Shown here one piece after another: positions 28,938 to 39,947 of a stretch of DNA of 64,000 bases. This DNA comes from Pectinophora gossypiella (taxonomy: Eukaryota; Arthropoda; Insecta; Lepidoptera; Gelechiidae), in NCBI RefSeq assembly GCF_024362695.1, contig NC_065406.1:15252001-15316000 (forward strand), in the 5' to 3' direction. Made by a program: the position numbers and the translations under genes. The notes below the pieces were generated by a model. That model was not told the origin of the DNA and did no database searches. It saw only the letters and a list, made by a program, of their open reading frames with translations. How positions within the stretch are numbered: position 1 is the first letter of the stretch; each line of letters begins with the position of its first letter.

Positions 28938-29215
28938 GTTCCCAAAGTGAGAACATTCCCAAAGTGAGAACATTCCCAAAGTGAGAACGTTCCCAAAGTG
29001 AGAACGTTCCCAAAGTGAGAACGTTCCCAAAGTGAGAACGTTCCCAAAGTGAGAACGTTCCCAAAGTGAGAACGTTCCCAAAGTGAGAACGTTCCCAACG
29101 TGAGAACGTTCCCAAAGTGAAAACGTTCCCAAAGTGAGAACGTTCCCAAAGTGAGAACATTCCCAAAGTGAGAACATTCCCAAAGTGAGAACATTCCCAA
29201 AGTGAGAACATTCCC
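28938..29215. repeat. 17-bp minisatellite, 16 full units
   Basis: The unit GTTCCCAAAGTGAGAAC repeats in exact register from 28938, with 16 units to 29209 and a 6-bp partial. Variants are G or A at the first base, one AACGTG and one GTGAAAAC. The unit has no stop on the minus strand in any phase, so three overlapping frames of 104-158 codons (LTLGTFSLWERSHFGNV-like, 17-residue period) appear. They are by-products, not genes. This part lies outside the second copy in the window. Confidence 0.95.
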
Positions 29216-29496
29216 TGGGACGGATCATCACTGTTCAAGACTCGTGTGTTTTAAATTATACAAAGGATTTATGACTCGCGTTTTATGTAAATACCTTTTT
29301 TTTCCTAATTGACATTCTTTAGTCAGACTGCTCTTGGAATAGGTACCTACTTCATTAGACTAATTGCTTCGGTTCGATTAGGAAATGAGATTGAAGTAAT
29401 TAAATAATGAATTAGGAGGTCTCATTAAGTTACATCTTTTATCTTGTAAAGGTGAAAACGTATTTTCAATTTTGCATATTTTTAAGATTCCAAGCT
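29216..29496. other. No recognised element
   Basis: Short AT-rich spacer between the minisatellite and LINE Q. Confidence 0.5.
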
Positions 29497-29705
29497 TGGG
29501 GGTTAGCGAAAAAGGCTACCTGCTTGAAATGGGACTGGGCTGGATATGCCCGAATGCCCGATGACCTCTGGACCAAAAAAGCTACAGAGTGGGTTCCTGC
29601 AAACGCAGACCGCTTTTCGAAACGGTGGCACGAACAAGGTGACGACAAGGAGGAGTGGTAGAAGAAAAGAGAGGCCTTTGCCATGCAGTGGGACATTGAG
29701 GACTA
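29497..29705 (+). pseudogene. LINE Q C-terminal remnant
   Basis: The plus frame gives LKWDWAGYARMPDDLWTKKA, TEWVPANADR and, after a stop, a REAFAMQWDIED-like end encoded at AGGCCTTTGCCATGCAGTGG. The WAGHVARM...RW...TEW pattern marks the C-terminus of lepidopteran LINE polyproteins related to LINE R. It is truncated and interrupted. Confidence 0.6.
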
Positions 29706-29915
29706 TTAATTAATCCACTACAGGCGTTATACCAAAAACACTCCACACCGGTCTCCACACTCTCAACATACACCCATCCACACACGCACTGCTTCAAAAA
29801 GCAGTTATACTGAATACGTGTCGCATTGTTTGGACATTCTTATCACTGAACCAATAACAGCACTTGGCTACGGCCCGTGCCACTCATACCTTTTCGGAGA
29901 GATTTAAATATATAT

Positions 29916-30330
29916 AACATACATACATACATAAACTCACGCCTATTTCCCACCGGGGTAAGCAGAGACTATAGAATTCCATTTGCTTCGATCCTGACAC
30001 ACTTCTCTTGCTTCCTCCACATTCATCAATCGCTTCATACACGCACGCCGGTTCAGAGTAGATCGTATTGAACCTTTTCTAAGGACATCTCCAATTTGGT
30101 CATCTTAAGTCCTTCTCGGTCTTCCTCTGCCAGCCCTACCATCAACTTTCGCTTTATATACCGCTTTTGCAATCCTATTATCCTTCATCCGCTCTACGTG
30201 TCCAAACCAACCTAACATTCCCTTCTCAATCCTAGTCACTATATCGTCTTTTACACCACATCTCTGTCTTATCACACTGTTTCTCACTCTATCACTCAAC
30301 TTCACACCGCAGATGCTACGAAAAGACCTC
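29916..30330 (-). pseudogene. LINE E 3' end, longest copy
   Basis: Minus frame 30413-30105 contains CGVKLSDRVRNSVIRQRCGV, DDIVTRIEKGMLGWFGHVER, a MKDNRIAKAVYKAKV block and GRAGRGRPRRT, then a TAA where the 14192 copy has a Tyr codon. The 3' UTR and an ATGT tail (ACATACATACATACATAAAC on the plus strand) follow. GWFGHVERM next to RGRPRRT is typical of the C-terminus of RTE-type LINE proteins. No reverse-transcriptase or endonuclease domain is present. Confidence 0.8.
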
Positions 30331-30389
30331 AAATATATATAAAAACAATAATAATAATAATAAGAGGGAGGGGCGGATCTATTTTGGAT

Positions 30390-30490
30390 AGCATGTAATA
30401 TACAGCTCATCACCTATCACGTTGGTTTAACAGAAAGCTCGGTGTGGTGTTGGTACTTAGTTCATCTTGCGACGGATTCACCTCTGACTA
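30390..30490 (-). mobile_element. Family K fragment
   Basis: Reverse relative of the K piece in the P450 intron (25065-25155): CTCATCACCTATCACGTTGG, TACTTAGTTCATCTTGCGA and CACCTCTGACTAC. Confidence 0.55.
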
Positions 30491-30624
30491 CCCGGATTAG
30501 GATTTAGTCATGAGCTTATGTCTAATCAGCATCGTTTACGTATCAACAGTGGCTGCAGTTGTTTTTGATTACTTGTCCTCTGCTTACCCTACTGGGGATT
30601 ACGGGCGTGAGTTTATGTACAGTC

Positions 30625-30771
30625 ATGAGCAATATAAATGTATCCATTTTAGGACTCTGTCGCACTAACATTTTTGACATTTAGTGAGATTTACTATTCA
30701 ATTTGTCAAAAAAGTTAATGTGACATGGTACCAAAGTGTATACATATTAATGCTCGTGACCGTACTTAGCA
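30625..30771. mobile_element. MITE J, mariner-like ends
   Basis: The ends TACAGTCATGAGCAATAT and ATTAATGCTCGTGACCGTA are imperfect inverted repeats that extend about 45 bp inward (GTATCCATTTTAGGAC against GTACCAAAGTGTATAC). TA dinucleotides at both borders fit a Tc1/mariner-type target duplication. About 147 bp, no coding capacity. Confidence 0.6.
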
Positions 30772-30779
30772 CTACTACT

Positions 30780-31512
30780 AATAGATGAGAATTAAATAAA
30801 AAAAAAAATTTAAACAACCCCACAACAACAATCCTACAAGAGAGAGAGTGTGAGAGAGAGAGAGTAGAGATGTAGTTGTTTATTTAAACAACTCTACAAT
30901 CAATCAACTATTTAAATAGTTTGTTGGAAAAGTTATTCGGAATAATTGCTACTTAATTTCTGAAAATATCAAAAGTCCTATCTCACTACGATATCATGTT
31001 GAAGCCACTAAGATTGCGCAAGTTAATCACCAGGGCTAACACGCGCAACGCGATAAAAAGATCGACCAATTCAATAAATTTTGTTGCAATCGATAAGTTT
31101 GTTTATTCCTAACATACGTGTCACGTAATTTTGTTCGTATTTTGACAGAATGACATGTGTAAGCGAAAAGAGCACCGTAGAAAGACAACAGAAAACAAAA
31201 AAAACGTATAAAAAGATAAAACTAAAACGTAATTTCATGACAGGACGGAAACCAGCCAGTCGCTGCCCAACTAAAGAGTTTGCGACAACATGACTTATTT
31301 GGGTTCACATATCAAATCGACATAATTATATTGTCAGAATCAATAAAATGACCGTCACAAAATTATATCACTTTGCGCATGTTACAATGGTCACACTGAT
31401 GTAATTCATCTAAACGGCGATATTTGTAAGTGTGCAATTTCAACAAAAATCAAATAGCAATATTGTTTCATCTTTGTTGACAACCAACACCGCTTAACCA
31501 TTTGTAGCCGGC
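30780..31512. other. No recognised gene; short GA microsatellite
   Basis: A (GA)n-like run at about 30840-30866. The rest is AT-rich and unassigned. Confidence 0.5.
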
Positions 31513-31525
31513 AATCTTTCCCGCT

Positions 31526-31823
31526 CGAGGAGGAGCTCGGTGGCGCAGCGGTTAACGCGCGCGTGTCTTCGATTGTTGAAGTAGCAACTTTCGCAACGGC
31601 CGGTCATAGGATGGGTGACCACAAAAAAAAGTTTTCATCTCGAGTTCCTCCGTGCTTCGGAAGGCACGTTAAGCCATTGGTCCCGTCTGCATTAGCAGTC
31701 GTTTAATAACCACCAATCCGCACTGGGCCGCGTGGTGGTATAAGGCCCGATCTCCCTATCCATCCATAGGGAAGGCCCGTGCCCCAGCAGTTGGGGACGT
31801 TAATGGGCTGGATGATGATGATG
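31526..31823 (+). mobile_element. SINE C, full length, plus orientation, 13-bp target-site duplication
   Basis: AATCTTTCCCGCT is at 31513-31525 and 31824-31836. Order: CGAGGAGGAGCTCGGTGG, A box TGGCGCAGCGG, 5S-like AAGTAGCAAC and GGATGGGTGACC, an A-run, CGTGCTTCGGAAGGCACG, TTAAGCCATTGGTCCC, CCTATCCATCCATAGGGAAG, CCAGCAGTTGGGGACGTTA and a GATGATGATGATGA tail. This copy fixes the family's orientation. Confidence 0.92.
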
Positions 31824-31836
31824 AATCTTTCCCGCT

Positions 31837-32221
31837 AGTGGCGCAACCAAGGTGTCCTAGTGAGATAGCTAAGGCTTAAAAAATAAGTTAGTATGTATGA
31901 ATGTGAAAACATCCAAAGACGCAAAGGAAAACATTTATCATATTTTTAATAACGTTTCCAGTTTGAGCTTCTTAAAGCTTTGGCCATGCACCAGAAAACA
32001 GAAAACCATCCATTGTTGTAAAAACTAAAAAAGATAGTAAGGTTTGAGGCACATTTAGATACATAATTCAGTTTTATTTTAATAAAACTTGTCCTCAACT
32101 TTTGAATTTTATAATAATTAGCAAACATTTTTTTCCGCTAATGTATTATGGTATTGTACAAAAACTCACTTGAAAACCTTGCAAATCGCAACAGCCTCAT
32201 GTTTAAGATGTATCGGTTATA
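31837..32221. other. No recognised element
   Basis: A 60-codon minus frame (31946-32128) has no motif. Confidence 0.5.
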
Positions 32222-32222
32222 G

Positions 32223-32385
32223 GGGGGTTAAAAAGGCCACATCGTAGAAATTCATCTATAAAAGCAATATTGCTATTTGAAATTTGTTTGCATTGCGCCC
32301 TTACTTTTATATACGCAAATGTCAAATTGCATTAAGTATTGCTTTTTTGGATTGATTGCTCCGCGATGTGGCCTTTTTAGCCCCC
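32223..32385. mobile_element. MITE G, intact copy
   Basis: 22-bp terminal inverted repeats 32223-32244 and 32364-32385 differ at one position (GGGGGTTAAAAAGGCCACAT against GGGGGCTAAAAAGGCCACAT). Inside are AGCAATATTGCTATTTG and GCAAATGTCAAATTGC, partly palindromic. It serves as the uninterrupted reference for 4397-4880 and 6357-6899. Confidence 0.85.
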
Positions 32386-32468
32386 AGAAGTCTAAATTTT
32401 TCATTTCTTCAATGGATAAGTAGGTACGATCCGATAATTTGTACAATTAACAAAATGTTGTTACGTCC

Positions 32469-32580
32469 ATATAAGACTAAAGTAAGACACAGAGGGGGTG
32501 AAGTCGGCGCTCTTTAGAAATTGATGTGCAGCGGAGAGTTACTGTTCTATACGGAGTATTATTCTTTATTCTATACCCAT
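32469..32580 (+). mobile_element. Family L tail
   Basis: AAGACTAAAGTAAGAC, GAGGGGGTGAAG, GTTCTATACGGAGTATTATT and CTTTATTCTATAC match 25232-25345. Confidence 0.65.
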
Positions 32581-32817
32581 AATCTGTCAGATTTTTTTTT
32601 GGAAGCCGGTTAGTAATAATAAGAATGCAACACTTCATTACACAGAAGGGACATAAAGTACTTACAACACAAACAACATATTATTATGAAAATAAATGGT
32701 ATAGGATAAAATTATAATAATAGTGAAGCTAAATAAGTATACCTACATAAACTAAACTAAGGTTACTAATGAGGAAGTGCTAGTAAGAGTAAGGGAGAAG
32801 AAAGGCAAATATTGAGA

Positions 32818-33030
32818 GTTACTGAAGACAGAAGAGGTAAGATGATTAGACACTTAATAATAGACGACGAATTTATTAAAGACATCATAGAAGGGAAGTA
32901 AAAAGGAAAGAGAGGAAGGGGAAGACCAAGAAGAGCTTACAGTGTCGTATAAGGAAGTGAAAGAACTGGTCTTTGATAGACAAGAGTGAATAATGCTACA
33001 TCATCAAGAGCGTGGATCTTAAATTAGTGA
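32818..33030 (+). pseudogene. LINE F 3' end, decayed
   Basis: AGAAGAGGTAAGATGATTAG and GACGACGAATTTATTAAAGA encode a GKMIRHLI..DDEFIKDIIEG version, then a stop, GKRGRGRPRRAY, and frameshifted remnants ending near AAATTAGTGATGAC. Confidence 0.7.
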
Positions 33031-33417
33031 TGACATAAACTTAACACAAGTAATGTTAGATGTAACTGTACCACCGGCTTTAAGCTGCCTAAGTGGGAGT
33101 CGCACTTAAGCGAACAGCAGCACAATTTATGACCTACTTAGCAAGCAAAACAAAAATGTCCGAGTCTAGAGTAGCCGAAGCAAAAGTTTACTTTTGTATG
33201 GTATCGCCTCGGCAATTGTAGTTTTTCCGGTAAATCGTGTTATTTTTACCTGTCTTATTCTTTTCATTGCCTTTTCTGCTTCGTCCGGTTACATTAGCAT
33301 TAAATAAAAGATAGTTGTTCTTCAATTCATTATTATTTGAGATATGATTTTTATTTTCAGATAAAATCTTGCTTCTATTATTGTTCGAAGGATGTCTGTA
33401 TTATTTCAAATTTGACG
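33031..33417. other. No recognised element
   Basis: No frame or relative of note. Confidence 0.5.
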
Positions 33418-33690
33418 TGACCGGACAAATAAAGAGCGCTGAGGGCTCTCTCCCGGTACAAAATTTAAGACAACAGGCTTGAGTGTGTCCAGTTGGGCGC
33501 GAACCCCGGTTCGGGGCATCGTCTGAGAGGACAATATTTGAAATAATTTTGAAACGACAACGATAAGCGCTGAATGATAGATTCAGTCGACCACGCAGGC
33601 GGAGTCGGCATCAGGGTTTGAAGTGTTTGTTGTTGCGAGCTGATTGGCCGCCTATATGGCTAAAGTAATCGGGGTCGTTGGGTTCGTATA
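33418..33690 (-). mobile_element. LINE D 3' part, no poly(A)
   Basis: GACCGGACAAATAAAGAGCG, CAACAGGCTTGAGTGTG, GCATCGTCTGAGAGGAC and CGAGCTGATTGGCCGCC follow the 17297-17640 order. The T-run end and its neighbouring 35 bp are missing. Confidence 0.65.
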
Positions 33691-33807
33691 TTACGTGCTT
33701 CGGGCGCCGATACTTTTCAGTACCCTAAGCGGGAGCTTGTTTGTGACGCAATGGATACATTTGTAATGTTGAAAATGTGTGTAAATAAATACCTAAATAT
33801 ATATAAA

Positions 33808-34096
33808 TCATCATCATCATCAGCCCATTTACGTCCCTACTGCTGGGGCACGGGCCTTCCCTATGGATGGATAGGGAGATCGGGCCTTAAACCATCACGC
33901 GGGCCCAGTGCAGATTAATGGTTATTAACGACTATTAATGCAGCCGGGACCAACGGCTTAACGTGCCTTCCGAAGCACGGAGAAGCTCGAGATGAAAACT
34001 TTTTTTTTGTGGTCACCCATCGTATGACCGGCCTTTGCGAAAGTTGCTTCAACAATCGCAGACCGAGCGCGTTTACCGCTGCGCCACCGAGCTCCT
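33808..34096 (-). mobile_element. SINE C
   Basis: (CAT)n then CAGCCCATTTACGTCCC through to CACCGAGCTCCTC, with a short deletion in the 5S-like part (AAGTTGCTTCAACAATCG). ATAAATCAT flanks at about 33800 and 34100 suggest a 9-bp target duplication. Confidence 0.85.
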
Positions 34097-34097
34097 C

Positions 34098-34802
34098 AAA
34101 AATAAATCATAAACAATTAAATAAGTATATTATGCGGTGGCGCAGGCTGTTTGTTGTCGGCAACCGAATCTCGAATATTCCAACTTAGACCGTTTCGTTA
34201 CCGTCAATCAACACTATAAATTACTCCTAAGGCCGTAACATTTTCGATTACGCTTCACTTGCAACAAAGCTTCGACGCTGAGCATTTCCACTTGAGAGCA
34301 CTTTCACAAGAAACCTAAACACACACAATAGTTGGATACAAACAAACGTTTGTGCATTCAGAGCCTTATTACGTATTTGCTTTGGGGACGCTTCGTCTCT
34401 TGGTACCTGAGTCTGGTTATAACTTCGGTGTTAAGATATTTTATAAACGACTCTATTTTGTTTCCTTTATGTTGAAAATTCGAGTGCTTCTATTTTCTCA
34501 ATGTTCCTCGGCAATCATCGTAATTCCGAACATAAACGAATGCTAATTTCCATGATCGTCTATTATTAGATTTATCGTGTATCAGAATTTGAATTCAGAA
34601 CTGAGTTCTTTCTTGTTTTGTTTTGTTTACGTGGGAACACTGTAATCGGATGAGAGATGATTCCATCCAGCCCGTTCTAGTCAGTACAGCGTAGAAGCAA
34701 AAAAAAAATATAAAAAGCGAACAATTATAGTGGTGGTATTGTACTTATTTAACAGCCGTATGTGTTATACTGAAAGCTGAAAGTAGGAAAGTTAAAGTTC
34801 TC
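34098..34802. other. No recognised gene
   Basis: A 64-codon frame (34352-34546) has a hydrophobic end but no recognisable domain. Confidence 0.45.
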
Positions 34803-35042
34803 ACATACATACATACATAAATTCACGCCTATTTTTGGGTAAGCAGAGTCTATGGAATCCCATTTTGCTTCGATCCTGACACACTTCTTTTCTTCCTTCT
34901 AGCCAAGTAGTTAATACCATCTACGGCAAATCTACAATAAGTCACGCCAAAAAAATACTTGCTTCCTCCACATTTATCAATCGTTTCATACACGCACGCT
35001 GGTTCAGAGTAGATCGTACTGAGCCTTTTCTAAGGACATCTC
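34803..35042 (-). mobile_element. LINE E 3' fragment interrupted by a LINE D end
   Basis: CACATACATACATACATAAA, CGCCTATTTTTGGGTAAGC and CTTCGATCCTGACACACTTC, then the foreign 34901-34957 piece, then CTTGCTTCCTCCACATTTAT and CACGCACGCTGGTTCAGAG. Confidence 0.75.
34901..34957 (+). mobile_element. LINE D terminal 48 bp plus A-run, nested in LINE E
   Basis: AGCCAAGTAGTTAATACCAT and CTACGGCAAATCTACAATAA then GTCACGCC and seven or more As. This is the last piece of D in the orientation that puts its poly(A) at the 3' end. The target duplication could not be read clearly. Confidence 0.75.
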
Positions 35043-35613
35043 AGTTCTCAGTTTGAAGCAATGTAAGTAAAGTGTGAATCATTGATTCAGAAATTGTGAA
35101 AGGAGACTGTCAATAAGCCAATGATCCGAACGGCTAGGTAGTTTACAGTTGACCTATCAAATCATTCGCTGGGTAGTCGGATTGTCAGAGGCCCACGAAA
35201 TGTTCCCGAAGTTTGTCAGTCGATCAATTTTCTTGGAAACGTTGTGGATTAAAAAAAAAAACTTTCAGTTCTTGGACAATTTCAAATAAAATTATGTGGT
35301 AAGACGTCCCAGTAATCAATTAAAGTTATTCTTATAGTTCATTCTTTACCACTTTCATGGATGGCCTGCAATGGTCAGACCAAAATAAGGGTCAGTCTTA
35401 TATAATTTATTTATTTATTAAGCACATAAACAGTACAAACATACAACAGTTAATATAACTTTCTTATTGGCTAGTACTAGTGCTTGCACCAATTTCAGAC
35501 GTACAAAACTTTCGTAATTAACATTAATGATAATGAGGATTATAATGATGTGTTTCTCTGGATAATAAACCGTATCCTTTTACCACTAGACTAGACGTCA
35601 CCTCGAGACGTCA
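35043..35613. other. No recognised gene
   Basis: A TTTATT-rich segment near 35399-35430 resembles a LINE terminus in reverse but is not assignable. Confidence 0.45.
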
Positions 35614-35698
35614 AGGGCCTTTGACGGCTCAAAAATAACCCTGACACCAGGCCAGATCACGTTGGTCATTCACCTCACAACCCACACGATAGAAGAAG
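35614..35698 (+). mobile_element. SINE B2 tail fragment
   Basis: AGGGCCTTTGACGGCTCAAA, CCTGACACCAGGCCAG and CACCTCACAACCCACACG then ATAGAAGAAG: the same terminal 85 bp as the insertion at 12628-12711. Confidence 0.8.
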
Positions 35699-35769
35699 AG
35701 GAGACCATTAAACTTAAACAGCTAAAATGTTGCATTGCTTTATTTGTCCGATAAATAAAAAGTAAACCT

Positions 35770-35869
35770 NNNNNNNNNNNNNNNNNNNNNNNNNNNNNNN
35801 NNNNNNNNNNNNNNNNNNNNNNNNNNNNNNNNNNNNNNNNNNNNNNNNNNNNNNNNNNNNNNNNNNNNN
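35770..35869. other. Assembly gap of 100 N
   Basis: Exactly one hundred undetermined bases. By common assembly convention this length marks a join of unknown size. It separates two contigs whose contents overlap by at least 28 kb. The last 71 bases before it (35699-35769) hold nothing recognisable. Confidence 0.98.
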
Positions 35870-36710
35870 GGTAGTATGTGTATTGTGTAGTCTGTTTGTG
35901 TTAGTATCTATCGCGCGCGCAGCTCCTCGAGTCAGCTCGGTCGGCAAAGTACCTAGTCCAATTTCAATATGTATTTATATATTCTGTTTCTTCTAATATG
36001 ATTACAAAATAATACATGGTTTACAAAATGACGCACTTAATTACTTTTTTATACCTAGCTAAATCTTCTGGACTATTTACCTAAAAAATAATTGTCCTAA
36101 GTTAAGTATTTCTTAACAAAATACACGCAATTACTTCGTTTATCTCCGTCTATGGAATATTTACCAGGTAAGTATATCCAAACCCACAAAGAAAAGATCC
36201 AATTAGGGTTACCACTTAAGTTTCAAAATATTTCGCACACAATATTAAAATTAATTTCATCTTTCTCGGAGATGCCTTATAACTGGTCTGGTAACATGCA
36301 CACACGTACCTACTTGGAGTTTTACTCGAACATAGAATAATCACGACATAGTATAAAACAAATTCGCTTTTTCTGGCCCTATATCCCCCCTATGTACGCT
36401 TAAATCTTTAAAACTACGCATCGGATTTTGATGCATTTTTTTTAATAGATAGAGTGATTAAAGAGGAGGGTTTATATGTATAATAACACCCATTAAATAC
36501 TGGAGAAATACTGTCATTTTATTAAAGTTTTAATTTCATTTCAATTTCCCTCAGCATTGCACCCGAGCGAAGTCGGGGCGGAGTAAGGAATAAATCTACG
36601 TATAAATGGGCAACTCTCCGGTCTCCCCACCAGTGGCTGAGCTAGGTTTAAGCCCCCCCCCCCCGCGGTCCTACTTTAGTCTTCAATCGCATCGCATGGG
36701 CGTCGGACGT

Positions 36711-36722
36711 CACACACACACA

Positions 36723-36765
<43 letters not shown>
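36711..36765. repeat. (CA)n microsatellite, second copy
   Basis: Counterpart of 1579-1632 with an extra C at 36729-36730 that breaks the phase of the repeat. Confidence 0.95.
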
Positions 36766-36767
<2 letters not shown>

Positions 36768-39606
36768 TGCGCGTGTACGGTAACGTCAATTTGTAGTGTC
36801 TGTGTAAAGCGAGGTTTCTTGTATGAAGTGTCCGGGGGTGCTGGGAGTGAGACTCGAAGGCTGAGTTACAAGTAAGTAAACATAAGACATTGATAACTCA
36901 CCTTTGATACGAAGTAAATTGAGAGCTCTAAACTGATTTACGACTGCGCCGCAGTGATTGGTCGCACCAATGATTTTCAAATTCGTTTTGGAATTCATGT
37001 TAAGATCATAAACGATTATCACGTGGGCGAAGAAAACGTCGTGAGGAAACCCACAATCCCAAGAAATGCGTTCAAAGGTATGTAACCTAACTTGCATTGG
37101 GCTAGTTTTCGCTTCGTCATGTCATGTTCCCTACGGGGCCATGAACCCAAAGACCCCTCCCATGGATCCGCCCAAGAAGCAGGTAAAAGCAATGTGTACG
37201 GGACATCTAAGAACAGGTCATTCCCGTGTAACACAGGATAGCTATTAGGACTGTTAGTAGATTGTCTCGAAGAAAGACGTGGAAAAATTTAGAAGGATTG
37301 CTAGCGATTCCAATAGACGGAGAGGAGTGCACGCTGGAATTGGCTATTAGTTTTCTTGGTGCCCATAGGTGGAATTTAGATGGATATGGAACGTGCAGAC
37401 ATACCAATTTTGCAGATATTGGAACACCAATTTCCGTATGGTGTTGTGTGTGTGTTTTCCGTGAGGTTTCTGCCCTGTGTTAAATTTAATATTACTTACC
37501 TGTCTGTGTGTTGTTAAGCCGTTGGTCCGGTTACTACTTACTGATGTAAGTAAGTAGTCGTTACATGAGCCATGTCAGGGGCCTTTGGCGGTTCATATAA
37601 TAACCCTGGCACTAGGGTTGATGAAATTGGTAATTCATCTCACAACCCACATGATAGAAGAAGACCTGTCTGTCTGTGGTGTCCGAAAATAATAAATGTA
37701 TCTTTCTTTCTATAAATTGTAGTGTATATACGTAGCTACGGCCACCGGGCCCAGTGGTTAAGCGTTAGGCTCTCGATCCGTAAGTCCCGGGTTGAAATCT
37801 CTATGGAGACATAATAAAAAAAATCACTTCGTGATTCTTAGTTTGGTAAGAATATTGAAGGCTGATCACCCGTTTGTCCGAAAGTAAGATGCCCCTGGGA
37901 TCGCAGTCCCGGCTACTATTTACTTAAGTAGGTACGTAGTCGTTATATGAGCCATGTCCGGGCCTTTGGCGGCTTAATAGTAACCCTGACACCAGGGCGA
38001 TGGTTGATGAGGTCAGTCATTGGTCTCATAACCCATATAAGAGAAGAAGTAGGTCTATGCAAGTATACAAATTTTATGTTGCACGGTTTTTAGCTTTCCT
38101 GAGATAAGGAGGAATTCACCGCTGAGTAGTGATAATCATTTACGATCCAAACATCGATTTGAAAACAAATTCGACAATCCTAATAAGCCTAATCCAAAGA
38201 TTAGGCCTGTGCTGCTGGATTCGGACCTGCTACCTCAAAGTGAGAGACAAGCGTTCTACCAACTGCAGGAATCTCGTTGCATATTAGTCAATTTTGTATT
38301 TTTTGCCCTGCAGGTTAAAATTGTGTTTTTTAGAGGCAAGATGATTGGACACCTAATAAGACACGACGAATTTATTAAACACATCCTAGAAGCAAAGCTA
38401 GAAGGAAAGAGAGAAAGGGGAAGACCAAAAAGAGCTTACATGGAACAGACTAAAGAAAAGGTTAAAGTCGTGTTATATTGGGAAGTCAAGGAATTGACCT
38501 TTGATAGACTGGAATGGAAAATGCTACACCGACAAGAGCGTGACTCTTAAATTGATGATGATGAGGTTAAAATGCACAAGATGACCTTTTTATATACTAT
38601 CGTGGAGTTCCATGCGTCGTAAAGAGGAATGCAAAGTAGAAGTATGAACTATTGGTTCATACTTGTGTGGCGCGCGTTTCGCGCTCACTTGACCCTTCTA
38701 ACCTTTTTCTTCTATCACAGGGGGCGAGAATGGCGCCCGATAAGCATTATTGCGGAGAAGAGGCTTACCGTTCTGTACGTTGTATTATTCTTTATTCTAT
38801 GACCTAGCTTTAAATACTCCAGGCGTCAGTGCCAACCCTAACCTCTGCAACTCGCGCCGGGCATCTCATTAAAACTTCTCGAAGGGAATTAAATAACCCA
38901 AAAACAAATCCATTTACTACGTGGAGTTTTTTGGGAACTTTTAAAAAGTAATTTCCAAGTAAGCAAGCCTTTTCGTTATTAGTTCCCCAATGTCTTTTTT
39001 ATAGACTCCATACGGTTGGGATAGAGGCATTTATAATGAACCAGGAAATAGAATTTGTTTTTTCCATAATTTATTAGAAACCGTTACTTCCTGCTTTGGA
39101 TGGTACGTTAAGGCGTTGGTCCTTGGGTAGCCTAAATACCTCCACCAACCCGCACTAGATCAGCGTGGTGGAGTATGGTCCCTACCCCTTTCAGTTGATT
39201 GAGCGGAGGCCTGTGCCTAGCAGTGGGACGTATATAGGCTATTTATGTTATCCTATTATCTAATCTTTTAAGAACGTTGTAGCAGGGTTACCTCTGCATA
39301 GACCAACTCTGCAACAGTCCAAGCCTCCGAGTTCAACACTCATTGGTTTAGGCCTGTGCTGGATTCGAACCTGAGACCTCAAAGTGAGAGGCAAGCGTTG
39401 TATCAACTGGGCTCCCACGGCTCACACGTAAACCTTTTAAACTCAATTATTGCCAGTATGCACTTATAGGCAGAACCAAGACTTTAGGCCTTATAGGTCA
39501 GCCGATAGGTTTTGATCTGAGGGGTTAAAATGGCCACATCGAAGAAAGCAATATTGCTATTTGACATTTGTTTGCAATGCGCATTTACTTTTATATGCGC
39601 AAATGT

Positions 39607-39947
39607 AACAGCCTCCATGGTCTAGTGGTTAGAGCGTTAGGCTCACGATCTGGAGGTCCGGGTTCGATTCCCGATGGGGACATTGTCGAAATCACTTTGT
39701 GAGACTGTCCTTTGTTTGGTAAGGACTTTTCAGGCTTGAATCACCTGATTGTCCGAAAAAGTAAGATGATTCCGTGCTTCGGAGGGCACGTTAAGCCGTT
39801 GGTCCCGGCTATTAGCCGTAAAAACACCTCCACCAACCCGCAGTGGAGCAACGTGGTGGAGTATGCTCCATACCCCCTCCGGTTGATTGAGGGGAGGCCT
39901 GTGCCCTGCAGTGGGACGTATATAGGCAGTTTATGTATGATGTTATG
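39607..39947 (+). mobile_element. SINE B1 in MITE G, second copy
   Basis: Counterpart of 4480-4820. The 13-bp target duplication is at 39594-39606 and 39948-39960, and the host MITE spans about 39524-40007. Confidence 0.9.

Noticed and set aside
28938..29215. CRISPR-like array
   Set aside because: Units are directly abutting with no unique spacers, and the genome is animal.
28724..29238. Three long overlapping minus-strand frames (104, 118 and 158 codons)
   Set aside because: All are products of the stop-free 17-bp minisatellite and its SINE flank; the same repeating peptide appears in every frame.
35714..35947. 77-codon minus frame spanning the gap
   Set aside because: A third of it is translated N; not real.
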